Positions 11,190 through 21,808 of a stretch of DNA of 64,000 nucleotides are shown here, piece by piece. The notes beneath the pieces were generated by a model. That model made no database searches. It worked only from the letters and a program-made list of their open reading frames with translations, and had not been told where the DNA came from. Each line of letters starts with the position of its first letter. Positions within the stretch are counted from its first letter, which is position 1. Source of the stretch: Triglochin maritima (taxonomy: Eukaryota; Streptophyta; Magnoliopsida; Alismatales; Juncaginaceae); NCBI GenBank assembly GCA_963682175.1, contig OY821775.1:31990053-32054052 (forward strand). Direction: 5' to 3'. Both the position numbers and the translations under genes were made by a program.

Positions 11190-12568
11190 ACCAAGCGCCT
11201 CTTCCTTAACACTTCCAAAAGATGAATACCATAATGAGGGAACAAAATGCTTGCACATTCAATTCATAATAATTGACATATAAAAGTAAAACTTTAGAAC
11301 ACATTCCTTTCAATCTCCCACTTGTTATCAAAGTTTTCTCTCACATACATTCTCAATGTAGAAAACAATAATAACTAGGGTAACTCTCTCTAATCACTCA
11401 TCAAGCCAATCCACATGGTTCCTCAGACCCATGGGCTCGAAATGCATTTCACCCTTGGCTTGGGATAAGGGTTTGGTGAATGGATCAGTTGTGTTGCTGT
11501 TTGTGTCCACCCATAATAGATTTATTTTGCCCTCGTCGATGAAGTCACGTGTGACAAAGTACTTACGATCCTTGTACTTCACTTTGTGGTGTGATTTGAG
11601 ATCCTTGATTTGCGAGATAGATGCACTATTATCGCAAAATAGCTCTATTGGTCCCTCGCTAGAGGGAACTACTCCAAGATCTTCAATGAACTTCTTAATC
11701 CACACTCCTTCCTTGCTCGTTTTAGAGACAACCATTACTTCGGAAGTGGTGGTTGAGTCGGCCGTAGTGCTTTGCTTCCAACTACGCCAACTCACAACTC
11801 CACCATTTAAAAGGTAGACGTATCCTGATTGCGACCTTCTATCGTCAGGATCACTCATGAAACTCGCATCCGAATAGCCCTCGGCTATTAATTCCCTTTG
11901 TCCTCCATAAACAAGAAATTTATCTTTGGTCCGGTTAAGGTACCTCAGAATATTCTTGACCGCAATCCAATGCTCAGGACCTGCGTTGGATTGGTGACGA
12001 CTTGTCACGCTTAAAGCATATGAGACATCAGGTCTTGTGCAAGTCATCGTGTACATGATCGATCCTATTGCCGAAGCATAAGGGTTATCTTTCATGTACT
12101 CCAAGTCTTTACGTGATTCAGCACGTTGAGACTTCTTGAGTTGCACACCCATACTCATTGGCACATTGCCCTTTTTGGAGTTGTTCATGCTGAACCTTTC
12201 CAAGACCTTGTCAATGTATGTACGTTGACTTAGGCCATTGAGTCTACGAGATCTATCTCTATATACCTTGATTCCCAAGATTTATTGAGCCTCACCCATA
12301 TCTTTCATTGAAAATGCAGATTTCAATGAACTTCTCGTTTGCTCAAGTAAAGGTATATGATTTCCCATGAGGAGTATGTCATCGACATATAAGATCAACA
12401 ACACTATGTGGCTCCCACTAACCTTCTTGTATATACAAGGCTCTTCCTTACTTTGGACGAAGTGACTTTTTGACTTCTTCGTCAAAGCATTTGTTCCAAC
12501 TCCTTGATGCTTGCTTCAATCCATAAATGGATCTTTGAAGCTTGCATACTTTCTCGCTATTCTTTGGA
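11184..12568 (-). mobile_element. Truncated Ty1-copia element: 3' pol end, PPT, LTR fragment
   Basis: On the minus strand this runs RT, RNase H, polypurine tract (ACAAGTGGGAGAT, about 11313-11325) and about 130 bp of LTR (11184-11312). The LTR piece matches the end of the solo LTR 5608-7779. The 5' part of the element, including integrase, is missing: the sequence switches to Athila leader at about 12569. The left LTR edge is fused to another family's LTR. Confidence 0.85.
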
Positions 12569-12642
12569 TGAAGACCACAATGCCCAGCAAGTGATACCAG
12601 ATCGAGAGATCCAGTACCTCCTACTATCGACAAGGCAAGCAA
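11394..12642 (-). pseudogene. pol: Ty1-copia RT/RNase H fragment
   Basis: The block begins with VCKLQRSIYGLKQASRSWN (about 12470-12560). It continues through LYVDDILLMGN, the YVDD catalytic box, and ILGIKVYRDRSRRL. RNase H follows, with CTRPDVSYALSVTSR, SWRSWKQSTTADSTT and the C-terminal DPFTKPL box. It is broken by a frame change near 12465 and a stop at about 12282. The lineage is not the Sirevirus type at 53975-54545, whose diagnostic residues differ. The part above about 12568 is Athila leader read as an ORF. Confidence 0.85.
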
Positions 12643-13407
12643 TGCCGATCAGGTGATGACGGTCTCAACTGGATCACTCTCCTAGTGCATTCAAAATCCT
12701 TAGGGGTGAATGTCTACTTGCTTTTAGAATTAAGACTTTGATTAATGTGATTTTTGGGTCTAAGGAAAGCGTGATGAAATCCACCACCTTATCTTGTATG
12801 GGATAGTCTCTCATTAGTAGCGTTTTAGAGTCATAATCTAGAAATCAACTCTCTTAACAAACACTCAATTCACACTTGTTGCAATGAAATTCCTACTAAC
12901 TAATTCATAGTCATACAAAATACATGAATGAGAGTAGGAAATGCGTACCTCACGCCAGCGCTCAACAACTGAAAGTAAAGCTAAAACAAAAGACAAACTA
13001 CGTTCCTAAGTCATGTATATGATGCATGACCTAAACAAGCCAGAATGCCTAGTCTTTTCCTTTGGATTTTAGTGGCCAAGTTGAATATAGGGCATTGATT
13101 ATTGATTTGGGGGAAAAATACAAGTCAAAACATGCCAATTAGAGCCCCATACCATGCTATTGAATGTAGAAACAACCAGAAGAAAATAGAGAGCAAACTG
13201 ATCTCACTGACCCGCTTGTTGGCGGTCCACCACCGCTGATTGGCAGTCTGTTTAGCTTTGTTCCCCTCCAAACATCACATGGTGACGTCCCTTGATCTTT
13301 AGAGCTTCCTGAAAGAAAGAACAACTACAAACAAAAAATTATACCCACTCGAATCGTCCAAACTGGAGTCTGGACAGAGCACCTCCCTGGCAACGACGCC
13401 AAAAACT
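12569..13407 (-). other. Athila-type 5' leader (untranslated) fragment
   Basis: This stretch is collinear with the leader of the Athila derivative at about 20985-21808, sharing the block starting GACCACAATGCCC. It ends in the primer-binding site next to the LTR. No protein is encoded. Near 13200-13250 it has a degenerate form of the GCCAATTGGC-type repeat that also occurs in the LTRs of this lineage. It is cut on the left by the copia fragment. Confidence 0.75.
13385..13401 (-). promoter_or_regulatory. Primer-binding site, Asp-tRNA type, degraded
   Basis: On the minus strand this reads TGGCGTCGTTGCCAGGG. It differs at two positions from the TGGCGCCGTTGCC primer site typical of Athila elements and seen intact at 21786-21802 and 52152-52168. 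It lies a few bases inside the LTR edge at 13408. Confidence 0.75.
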
Positions 13408-13463
13408 TGATTGTGTTCGTTTTAAATACCACAAGTGCACGACGTTGGTGAAGACGTGGCAAA

Positions 13464-14896
13464 TGTAGCATCGTATGGGTCTCTAATTCTAATCACTTTT
13501 AATTCTATTTACCTACTTGTTTAATCAATCAAGTATATGCAGCGGAATTAAAACAAATAAACAAGAAAACAAGGTAAAGAGAAGGAAATAATGCAAACCA
13601 CAATGAGACGGGGGATTTTTATAGAGGTTCGGCACCCCACCAGGGTCCTAGTCCTCGCTTGCAAGTTCTGCTCGGATCACCGAGCTCCGCTCACGACTTG
13701 ACTAACCACTCCTCGTTCCAGGCCGGGAGAGAACGCCTTTACAAGCGTTTAAGCTCGCGAACAACCCTTGCCGAGCTTGGCTCCCCTTCTCACAATCCGA
13801 GAGGATCACTTCGGGCTCTCACCGAAGTCTATACTCTTGTCTTGGGCTTTCACAAAGACCCTTGCTTCTTTGACATTGGTTGAGTGGAACAACACTCTCT
13901 AATCTTGAGCACACTTGAGTGAGAATAGGATTTAAGACTAAAGTGTGGAAGGTTTGAGGCTTGGAGTGTTTGGAGCTTTCTATCTAATGTATTAGACAAT
14001 ATGGAGTGGGAGAGTATGTAATTGTGTCATGGGAACACCTATTTATAAAATCCTAAGGCCGGATTAGGCTGAACATTCGACTGTTTGGCAATTTTGAACG
14101 CAGTTCGGTCGACCGGTTAAAGAATGGTCGACCGCCAAAGGCTTTATTCTAGGTACACTTAAGTTATCGGTCGAACACCGAGATAGGTTCAGTCAACCAA
14201 TTTATAACAGGCTCTTAGGGGTTGACAAACAAGATCAAATTTGGTCGACCGAAACAAGGTCCATGGTCGACTAAAAACTAACAGGAAGTTTTGGTTTGTC
14301 GAGACATCTAAGTTCGGTCGACCAAACAATGTCCTCGGTCGACCGATAGGGAAAAGTATTTTTGGGGTATTTGGAAATAATACAAAAACGACCATTGGGT
14401 ATATACGAAAAAACAAACGGTCGGAAATTTGTTGTTACTCGGTCGACCGAACTTGGGCAGTAAAACACTAATAGGATATATGATCACTCGGTCGACCGAA
14501 CGGTCTATTTCGGTCGACCGAATGTGGGCAGACTGTTGAGGTTTTGGTTTAGTGTTTTCCGGTCTAAGTTTGGGTGATCTATTGAAGTCCAAATTATATG
14601 ATATTTTGTGTGTGACTTCTATAAGGAACCTAGTGTGTGTTTGAGTAGTTTTTAGCTCAAGTATGCTCAATTACACAAAGTTCCTAAGACTAAAAGAAAT
14701 GCAAATTTACATGTCTTCGAATGAGCTTGATTACATGCCTTGACTTGATTTCCTTTCTTCCTTGAGTCTTGATCCCCTGTAGAAGTTAGCACAAAGCAAT
14801 ATATGAAATGCAATATGTGTGCTACTCTACATTGATTATAATTAAGATTAGGTTGATTAAATCATCAAAACATAGATTAAGGCAAAAAATCCAACA
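13464..14896 (-). repeat. Solo LTR of the gag-only Sirevirus-like family
   Basis: A 1,433-bp LTR starting TGTAGCATCG and ending ATCCAACA, with imperfect duplication GCAAA/ACAAA (13459-13463, 14897-14901). It contains TATA (CTATTTATAAAA near 14039), a GGTCGACC palindrome array (about 14100-14525), and two leader hairpins at 13808-13828 and 13839-13859. No internal region. It is inserted in the Athila LTR. Confidence 0.85.
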
Positions 14897-16022
14897 ACAA
14901 ATACAGGTCGATCCACAGGAAGGTGTGTCGACTCTGGTTCGTTCGATGGCAAGTGGGAAAAGAGGGGAGAAGAAGTTGATTACACTAAACTAGACTAAAC
15001 TATGCTACACTACATTAGTAAGCAACAAACAAAGACGACGAAATCAAGCAACAATGAAACTAAACTAACTAATAAAGCAAGTTGGAATTCAGGAAGAGAA
15101 ATCCCTAAGGGGTGGAGTGTGTGTACACATGAAATAAGTGGTGATGAATGCATTCAATAGAGCACAAGTGTAGGTAGTGTACGTTGCTATGCATAGGAAG
15201 TACATAATGACAAGACCTATCTTCCAAATCACTAACCTAGTTGATTAATATGAGCATAAACAAGTTTGTTGTTAAGAGCCTAAACAAGCATGGGATGTAC
15301 CTAATGAATATGGCAGAAACAATCAAGTTAAATATTCTCTTTAATTCAAACAAGCATACTCACATTCATCACATAAAACACCATATAGCATTCATTCCAT
15401 TCTACATGACATGTATAAACATCAGCTCCACCCCTAAAGGGGGACGGAACTACTCACACATTATTAATCTAACATTAATATTAAGAAAAGAAAAATGCTA
15501 ATTAATTCTATGAAGATTAAAACAAACAAAATCAACTAAGCATGCAAGAACTAAAATAAACAAGGAACTAACAAAACAGTCTTTATTACTCACTCACATT
15601 ACAAGTAGCATCTCTCCACTAGTGTTTTTGTAACGCCCCCGATCTGGCAGGTATGCACACTGGGAAGGACTACAAGTGTCACGATCAGAGACCTCCACGA
15701 CGACCGAAGGAGTTACAAAAGACAGATCAAACAAGACGACTTGACAAGATATAAAGGACATATATGGAAAGAAAACTTATAGAAATAATTGAAGCAATAA
15801 AATATCCATATATGAAAAGGTTCAACAATAATCTCCGAGTTTCAAAGGAAATACAACAATATAAAGCGGAGCTAAAGATAACTGAAGACTCTGGTCACTA
15901 TGTCCCTCGCGTACAGAATCTTCGATTACTCGTCTAGTTTTCCCTGTAGGAATCTAAGTACCCCCGCAAACACTGAATTAAGGTATGCGTGAGTTTTCTA
16001 TAAAGAAAACCTAGTATGCCCC

Positions 16023-17559
16023 TGATTGATTTCGTTTTATATTTAACCGCAAGTGCACGACCGTGTTGAAGCGGTGGCAAATACGGGTCGTCCACTGGGA
16101 GGTGTGTCGACACTTGGTTTTTTGCGAAGGCGAGAGGTAAAGAAAGGGAAGAAAGGTTGGTTACACTAAACTACACTAAGATGCAAAAAGGAAATGAAGA
16201 TAAGCAATAAAACTAAGCCCCATAGGGGGTAGAGAAATAATGTGAACATAAAAAAGTGTGTGTGTGTTCATTAAGCTCCTCACAACATGTAGTGCATGAA
16301 ATCATAAAACGACATCCAACTTTGCCTCCACATGAATTAAGATAAGACTACATCATTAAAACATACAAGACAATAATTGGAATGAAGCTACATGAACTCA
16401 ACTATAAAGACTATACCCTACTATGCCTCCACATGAATTAAGATTTCACTACATCATTAAAACATACAAGACATTAGCTAAGGTAAAGGCAACAAGAGCA
16501 CATACACTACAAATTGTGTTTCCAATATTAACTTCATCCATATCCTAACCTTATCATTCCCCATAAAATAGGTCCATTAATCAAAGCATAAGCTACGCTT
16601 CATTCAAGAGCATTAGCATATCAAAGATAAGAGTGAAAACCCAATAGATGGTTATGGAAATCATATAAAGCTCAAGGGATAAAGATAACACACACTTAAT
16701 ACACTACATGATTATATCACATATTTCTCCACCCCCAAATGGGGATGGAACTACTCACTACTCATTACACTAACTATATTAGCAAAAGAAAGCATAATAC
16801 TGAAATGAAAGTTAACTAAGAAGGCAAGAAGCATTAAAGAAACATAAAAGGAAAGGAAAGACTAAAGAAACATGCACAAATTAAAAGACAAGATTTAAAG
16901 AAACTAGAAGAATTATTTTATTAACAAATGACTCACATTGAAGGTAGCATTCTTCTCCACCTTGAGTTTTTGCTTCAAGGCTCACTCCTTAGTAGAGAGA
17001 ATGCCACCAAGCAATGGGTAATTACAATGGAAGATGAAGAGTTCTATTTATAAGCATGGAAAAAGCTAATCGGGGACAATCCCCTGATGTGGGACTAAAC
17101 CAATACCAAAAATAGCCTAAACGAACACTAATACAAGTCCAGGAGAAGTTGGGGCGGATCTTGCATGATCCAGACCGCCAATTGGCGGCCTATAAAGCCC
17201 AGATCCGTCTGGGTCTTCTGGTGGGCTTGCCTTGGTGTGTTTCTTGGTCTTGGATGCATCTAACTTGTTTAGTGGAGCTCCGACCTGAATCGAATTGACA
17301 AAATACTCCTCATGATGGTGTGGAGTTTCCTGTTTTGCTCTTAGGTCCTTCTGTCTTACGATCAGGTCCTTCTCCCTTGCATCTTGGTCCCCAGGTCACA
17401 CAATTAGGTCCTTTTTTCCTGCTTTTGGGTCCTTTCATGGCTCTTCTCTTCAAACCTCTTTATTTCTGAAAACTAAACATAAAACTCGTCACGTAGCATT
17501 GCTTAGGTGTAAGATAATGGATATAAGGTACAAATCTAAGCATGAAATGATGTCAATCA
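16023..17559 (-). repeat. 3' LTR of the non-autonomous Athila derivative
   Basis: Ends TGATTGATTT...GTCAATCA. TATA on the minus strand at about 17047-17055. One copy of the palindrome CCGCCAATTGGCGG lies at about 17184-17200 (upstream of TATA), where the other LTR has two copies. Palindromic TCCACACCC-type words are absent. Confidence 0.9.
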
Positions 17560-19184
17560 AATACCCCCACACCTAAGTTTTTGCTAGTCTCGAGCAAAAC
17601 AAAGAAAGGAAAAAGCATACGAAAAACAAGAAATCCTAACTCACTTTCGTAGGAATCACAGTTGCACTTAGCACGTGCAACAAGCCGTTAAACCTCCTTG
17701 TTGCCAAGGAGGAGGAGTGTTGTCTCCTGAGGGTTTTCAGCGGATATACCCACAAAATCCGAACAAGATACATTAATCAATCTAGCTACACGACTCGTTG
17801 GACTTATTCTGTCGATCATGGAATGCGGTAATCCTACGAGCCGACTCTATATAGGTAATCAGTCCACACACCCAACTTAATGAACCATTCGTGTTAGTTA
17901 AATAAGGAATTAAGTGAAAGACATGGACAACCTCAAGATCCTCAAGTGATACAAAGTGTAAGGTCCATTAAGGTTCTTATTTGCATTACCAATTTTTTTT
18001 TCTTTTTTGTTTCTTTTCACACAATTTTTTTTTCTTCTTTTTCTTAGTTGGAGCTTCATTCTCCCAGGGTCAGGTTTCGTGCATCATTGCCCATGAGGAC
18101 TTACACTATCACGTACACCTTTCCCCAAATCTCCACATAGGGCAATCCCTACCACCCGTGTAACAGGAGTTCGGTCGGCGCATCCCAAGTCAGATGACTC
18201 GAAAGCACCAGGCACAAAGTCCCCTCAGACCTACTTTCCCGAGTGATAGGAGCCGTGCGAGAAGAGAGAACATCTACTCACTTATTTCTTATCTACACAT
18301 GAACCAAAACTCCTACACTAATGTCTCACAACAAGATTAAGAGGGTCCTTGACTACAACAAACTTCCTAAATTAACAAACACGAATTATTGACTCACTAG
18401 GTTCAGGGTGGACTTCTTTGAATGTTTGAGCACTGAAACCCTATGATTACTCACCCCCAAAGGAAAACTGGGGTGCATCCTAACAACTCGATAAATCCTA
18501 AAGCCACGTACTAGATATCCTAATGCATCAAGTTCAAGAAAATTTTGGGACCTTTCTTTTTATTTTGCCTCTCAACGGTTTTGCACATGCTAAACACACG
18601 CAAAACCCACAAAACATTTTCTTTCGAAAACACATGAAGATTTTGAAAGAAATGTGAAAATTTTGAAGCACTAGGCAAGCAAAAGAAGACAAGTCACCCA
18701 AGGATCATGGCAAGCAGATATATCGATATTAAATGCAGCACACTATCATGACCCTAATAATGCAAACAAAAGAAAACAAAATCAAAGGAAAAAGACTCAA
18801 CTATGTACACACGTAAAACACCCCCCCACACCTACTTCATGCATTGTCCTCAATGAATGCAAGCAAGATACTACATGGATGCATGCATGAAATAGAAGAG
18901 ATCTCACCAACGTGAAGTACACAAGGAAGTTCATGGCTATGTTGATGGACACAACCCAACTTCCCTCAAAACCTGTGAGATGCTAACGAAGGGATACAAA
19001 TACGTGAAAGAAATGGAGCCCAAATACACAAGGGTTGGGGCTCACAACAATCTATGCTCACTGAAGGAGTCTTTTATTGTACTCTTTTTTTTTCTTTTTT
19101 TTTCTTTTTTTATATAACTATGTACAAACATAAGTTCCCATCTTCATTTGTCAAAAGACATCAAATGGGAACCTCAAGAGTGGG
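17560..19184 (-). other. 3' untranslated region of the Athila derivative, two PPT-like tracts
   Basis: No coding sequence. Next to the LTR (17560-17580) the minus strand has the polypurine tract AGGTGTGGGGGTATT. A second G-rich tract with the same TAGGTGTGGGG core lies at about 18818-18834. It is followed by the ATTGAGGACAATGCAT motif, which is conserved in the same place in the larger Athila (about 34755-34795). The sequence beside the LTR (17568-17760) is also conserved with 33740-33910. Confidence 0.65.
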
Positions 19185-20714
19185 TCAATGCACTTGGAAA
19201 GGGAACATGACACCACGCGGGGCCAGAATACGCATGCGTGGGCCCCCTTCACAAAGAGCACCAGACGAAATGAGAGGTTCATGAATTGGACGCAAAGGCG
19301 TCTCGTTCAAAGGATCAAACTGAAAGAGCTTGAACCGCTCGAGAGTTTGGGAAGTAAGGGGCAACGGAAGAAGAATCTCTCCCGTTGCGGAACTGAAGTT
19401 ATGATCATCAATCCAAACTCTCCAACCAACAGGCTGGTGGGTTGGAACGAGGTCAAGCACCTCGTTATGCATGTCCAACTCACCAGGAGAACAGGAAGTG
19501 GGTCTCATACCCAAGGTATCCTCCAAGGCACTCCTAATACCCTCATGAGCAATGTAGTTGTTTGATGTTCCATTATTTCCAAGATGATCAGGAACAATAG
19601 TGAGAGGCAAACTCTCATCAGGTTGTTTGAAATTGAGGGTACTAGGGAGCTCTTGCTCCACCAGAGGTGGGTCCTTAAGAGGATCAAAATGAAGATCATG
19701 TGGCTCAAGGGCCACGGGACAAAAAGATAAGGCACAATCCTGTGCCGACTCATAATGAAGCTGGTCCAAGTTATTCTCAATTTGAATCGAATCCTCCACT
19801 AAGTGATCGTGAATTGAAACCCCAAGTCCCTCAGACTGACTAGGAGTTTGATTTTGAAAGGTTGTGCTTTGAATTTGTGGATGTGGTGGTGGTTCGATAT
19901 CAAAAGAAGAATCCTCATGTTGACAAGAAAGGTTACTCTCCTCACATTCACGTAATTTCTGCGGCATTTGACTCACTTGCAGTGTCATATTTTGTATGGA
20001 CTGTTGAGTGGTTTCCATGAACGTAAGGAAAGTTTGTTTCAAGGAATCAGGTATGCGGTCAACGATGAGGTCCAAGTCAGAGCTTGGAAAATTTTGAGGT
20101 TGGGTGTTGATTGGCTGAGAATGAGTCCAATGATTTGGAGTGGGGTGTTGGTAGAATTCTGGGTATTCGGGAGGAGGATACTGTGGTGGAAATGAAGTAT
20201 AAGAATTTGAATACGAATTGTCTCCCCACGAATCCATCACTCTCGGATTGTACGCGGATGCGTAATGGTCATAATGAGCATTTTGGGAAAATGTATTCTC
20301 ATACTCAGGCTCTGGGGGAACATAAGGACATTCCCCGAAATCACGACCACTCAACCCACAATAGTGACACGGTACGACTACTGGAGCCACCGGTGCACCC
20401 ATGTCATCTACCACATGCATGAAAGAGGCCAAAGGTTCTTGTAATGTCTCAGTTTGATGACCAACATATGATCCGACGTAACTAGATGGTGGTCTAGCAG
20501 TCGGTGCCTCTCTCATGTTACCCCAATATGAAGATTGCTCAGTCACACAATGAGGATTATCCCAACCATACGGGGTGTTCGTCTGAGCCACCCCAGGTTG
20601 CATGGCTCCGGAGTACCAGGGAGAATCGTCCTGGTCCCAACAATGATATGGATGGTCGCCCATGTAACCATCCATCTCAAGAAAAACTCTCGAGTCGACC
20701 ACTCTCACCACCAC
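19185..20714 (-). CDS. Fused Gag / protease-RT-linker relic ORF (509 codons)
   Basis: A single uninterrupted ORF in a recent element. Residues 116-129 read CHYCGLSGRDFGEC, a zinc-knuckle frame whose histidine is replaced by arginine. Residues 160-215 are rich in P, Y, S and Q, as in Athila C-terminal Gag. Residues 348-378 resemble the linker after protease (PPLVEQELPSTLNF, SLPLTIVPDHL), and residues 429-452 (GWRVWIDDHNFSSATGEILLPLP) align with the first RT motif (GWRICIDYRKLNSATRKDHFPLP). The rest of RT is gone and a unique tail follows. It was made by internal deletions that joined gag to the beginning of RT in frame. No enzymatic function is expected. A structural or RNA-binding role is possible, but so is a translated relic. 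The start could be residue 1 or 14. Confidence 0.75.
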   Translation of the reverse strand: MVVRVVDSRVFLEMDGYMGDHPYHCWDQDDSPWYSGAMQPGVAQTNTPYGWDNPHCVTEQSSYWGNMREAPTARPPSSYVGSYVGHQTETLQEPLASFMHVVDDMGAPVAPVVVPCHYCGLSGRDFGECPYVPPEPEYENTFSQNAHYDHYASAYNPRVMDSWGDNSYSNSYTSFPPQYPPPEYPEFYQHPTPNHWTHSQPINTQPQNFPSSDLDLIVDRIPDSLKQTFLTFMETTQQSIQNMTLQVSQMPQKLRECEESNLSCQHEDSSFDIEPPPHPQIQSTTFQNQTPSQSEGLGVSIHDHLVEDSIQIENNLDQLHYESAQDCALSFCPVALEPHDLHFDPLKDPPLVEQELPSTLNFKQPDESLPLTIVPDHLGNNGTSNNYIAHEGIRSALEDTLGMRPTSCSPGELDMHNEVLDLVPTHQPVGWRVWIDDHNFSSATGEILLPLPLTSQTLERFKLFQFDPLNETPLRPIHEPLISSGALCEGGPRMRILAPRGVMFPFQVH

Positions 20715-21785
20715 GAGACTAAGCTCGCAAAAAGTGCTCGACTCGACCCTAAAACGCTACCAGAGAGTGTAAAGGGGAGGAGACTATAATGTAGAAGAAG
20801 GTGAGAAGAAGATGACTCAGAGGAGAAGGGAAGAATCCCTAGAGCTAGCGAGGGTACAGGGTGAAGGTAGAAGCCTAACTAGCAAGCAAGGCTCAAACAA
20901 TGTAAGGCAATGGGTCCTTAGGCTAGACGACGCCTAACTTCGAGGTCACTAGCCTCGACACGCCTCACCTCCCTACAACGAGGACCACAATGCCCAGCAA
21001 GTGATACCAGATCCGGAGATCCAGTACCTCCTACTATCGACAAGGTAGGCAACGCCGATCAGGTCATGGCAGTCTCAACTAGATTACTCTCCTAGTGCGT
21101 CCGAATTCCTAGGGCCAATGTCTACTTGCTTTTAGTTAAGGCTTTACTTGAGTGTGCTTTTTGGGGCTAAGGGAGGGGAGATGAAATCCCCCACCTTATC
21201 TTTGAAGTCTATAGGTGATGCCCCTTAAAGATGTTTTGAAATCTTAGGCTAGCAAGCAACTCACCAAACAAGCACTCACCTCACTCTTGTTTCGATGCAA
21301 ACCTTACTCACTAATGAATGTCCTAATGCGTGAATGAGTGATAAGGAATGCGTACCTCGCTCCAGCAATCAACGACAAAATGTAAAGCAAAGAAAAGAAA
21401 GATGCATGCATGGTCTACATATGATGCATGACCTAGATGGCAAGAAGTCTAATCTTTTGCTTTGAGTTTTATGGTCCAAGTTGATTAAAGGGGATTGAAA
21501 TTAAATCTGGGAGCAAACTAAAGATCACAACATGCAAAATTGGGCTCCCAGATAACTAAAGTGAACAACATAACAACTGGAACAAATTTGAGAGCAATTG
21601 AGGCTCACCAGGCCGCCAATTGGCGGTCCCAGACCGCTGATTGGCGGTCACTTTGGGGTCTTTTGCTCTCCAATTACTCCAGTCGCTTCCCCTTGATCCT
21701 CAGGTTCCCTGCCACTAAGAAAAACTGAAAACAAAAAATTAAAAACCCCTCGAATCGTCCAAACCAACGTCTGGACAGAGCACCT
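20715..21785 (-). other. Leader of the Athila derivative
   Basis: Untranslated leader between primer site and ORF. At about 21610-21650 it carries GCCGCCAATTGGCGGT followed by a second ACCGC/GCGGT half. This block also occurs in the U3 of its own LTRs. Collinear with the leader at 12569-13407. Confidence 0.7.
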
Positions 21786-21802
21786 CCCCGGCAACGGCGC
21801 CA
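21786..21802 (-). promoter_or_regulatory. Primer-binding site (Asp-tRNA type)
   Basis: Minus strand TGGCGCCGTTGCCGGGG, the standard Athila primer site, six bases inside the LTR at 21809. It sets the orientation of the element. Confidence 0.9.
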
Positions 21803-21808
21803 AAAACT

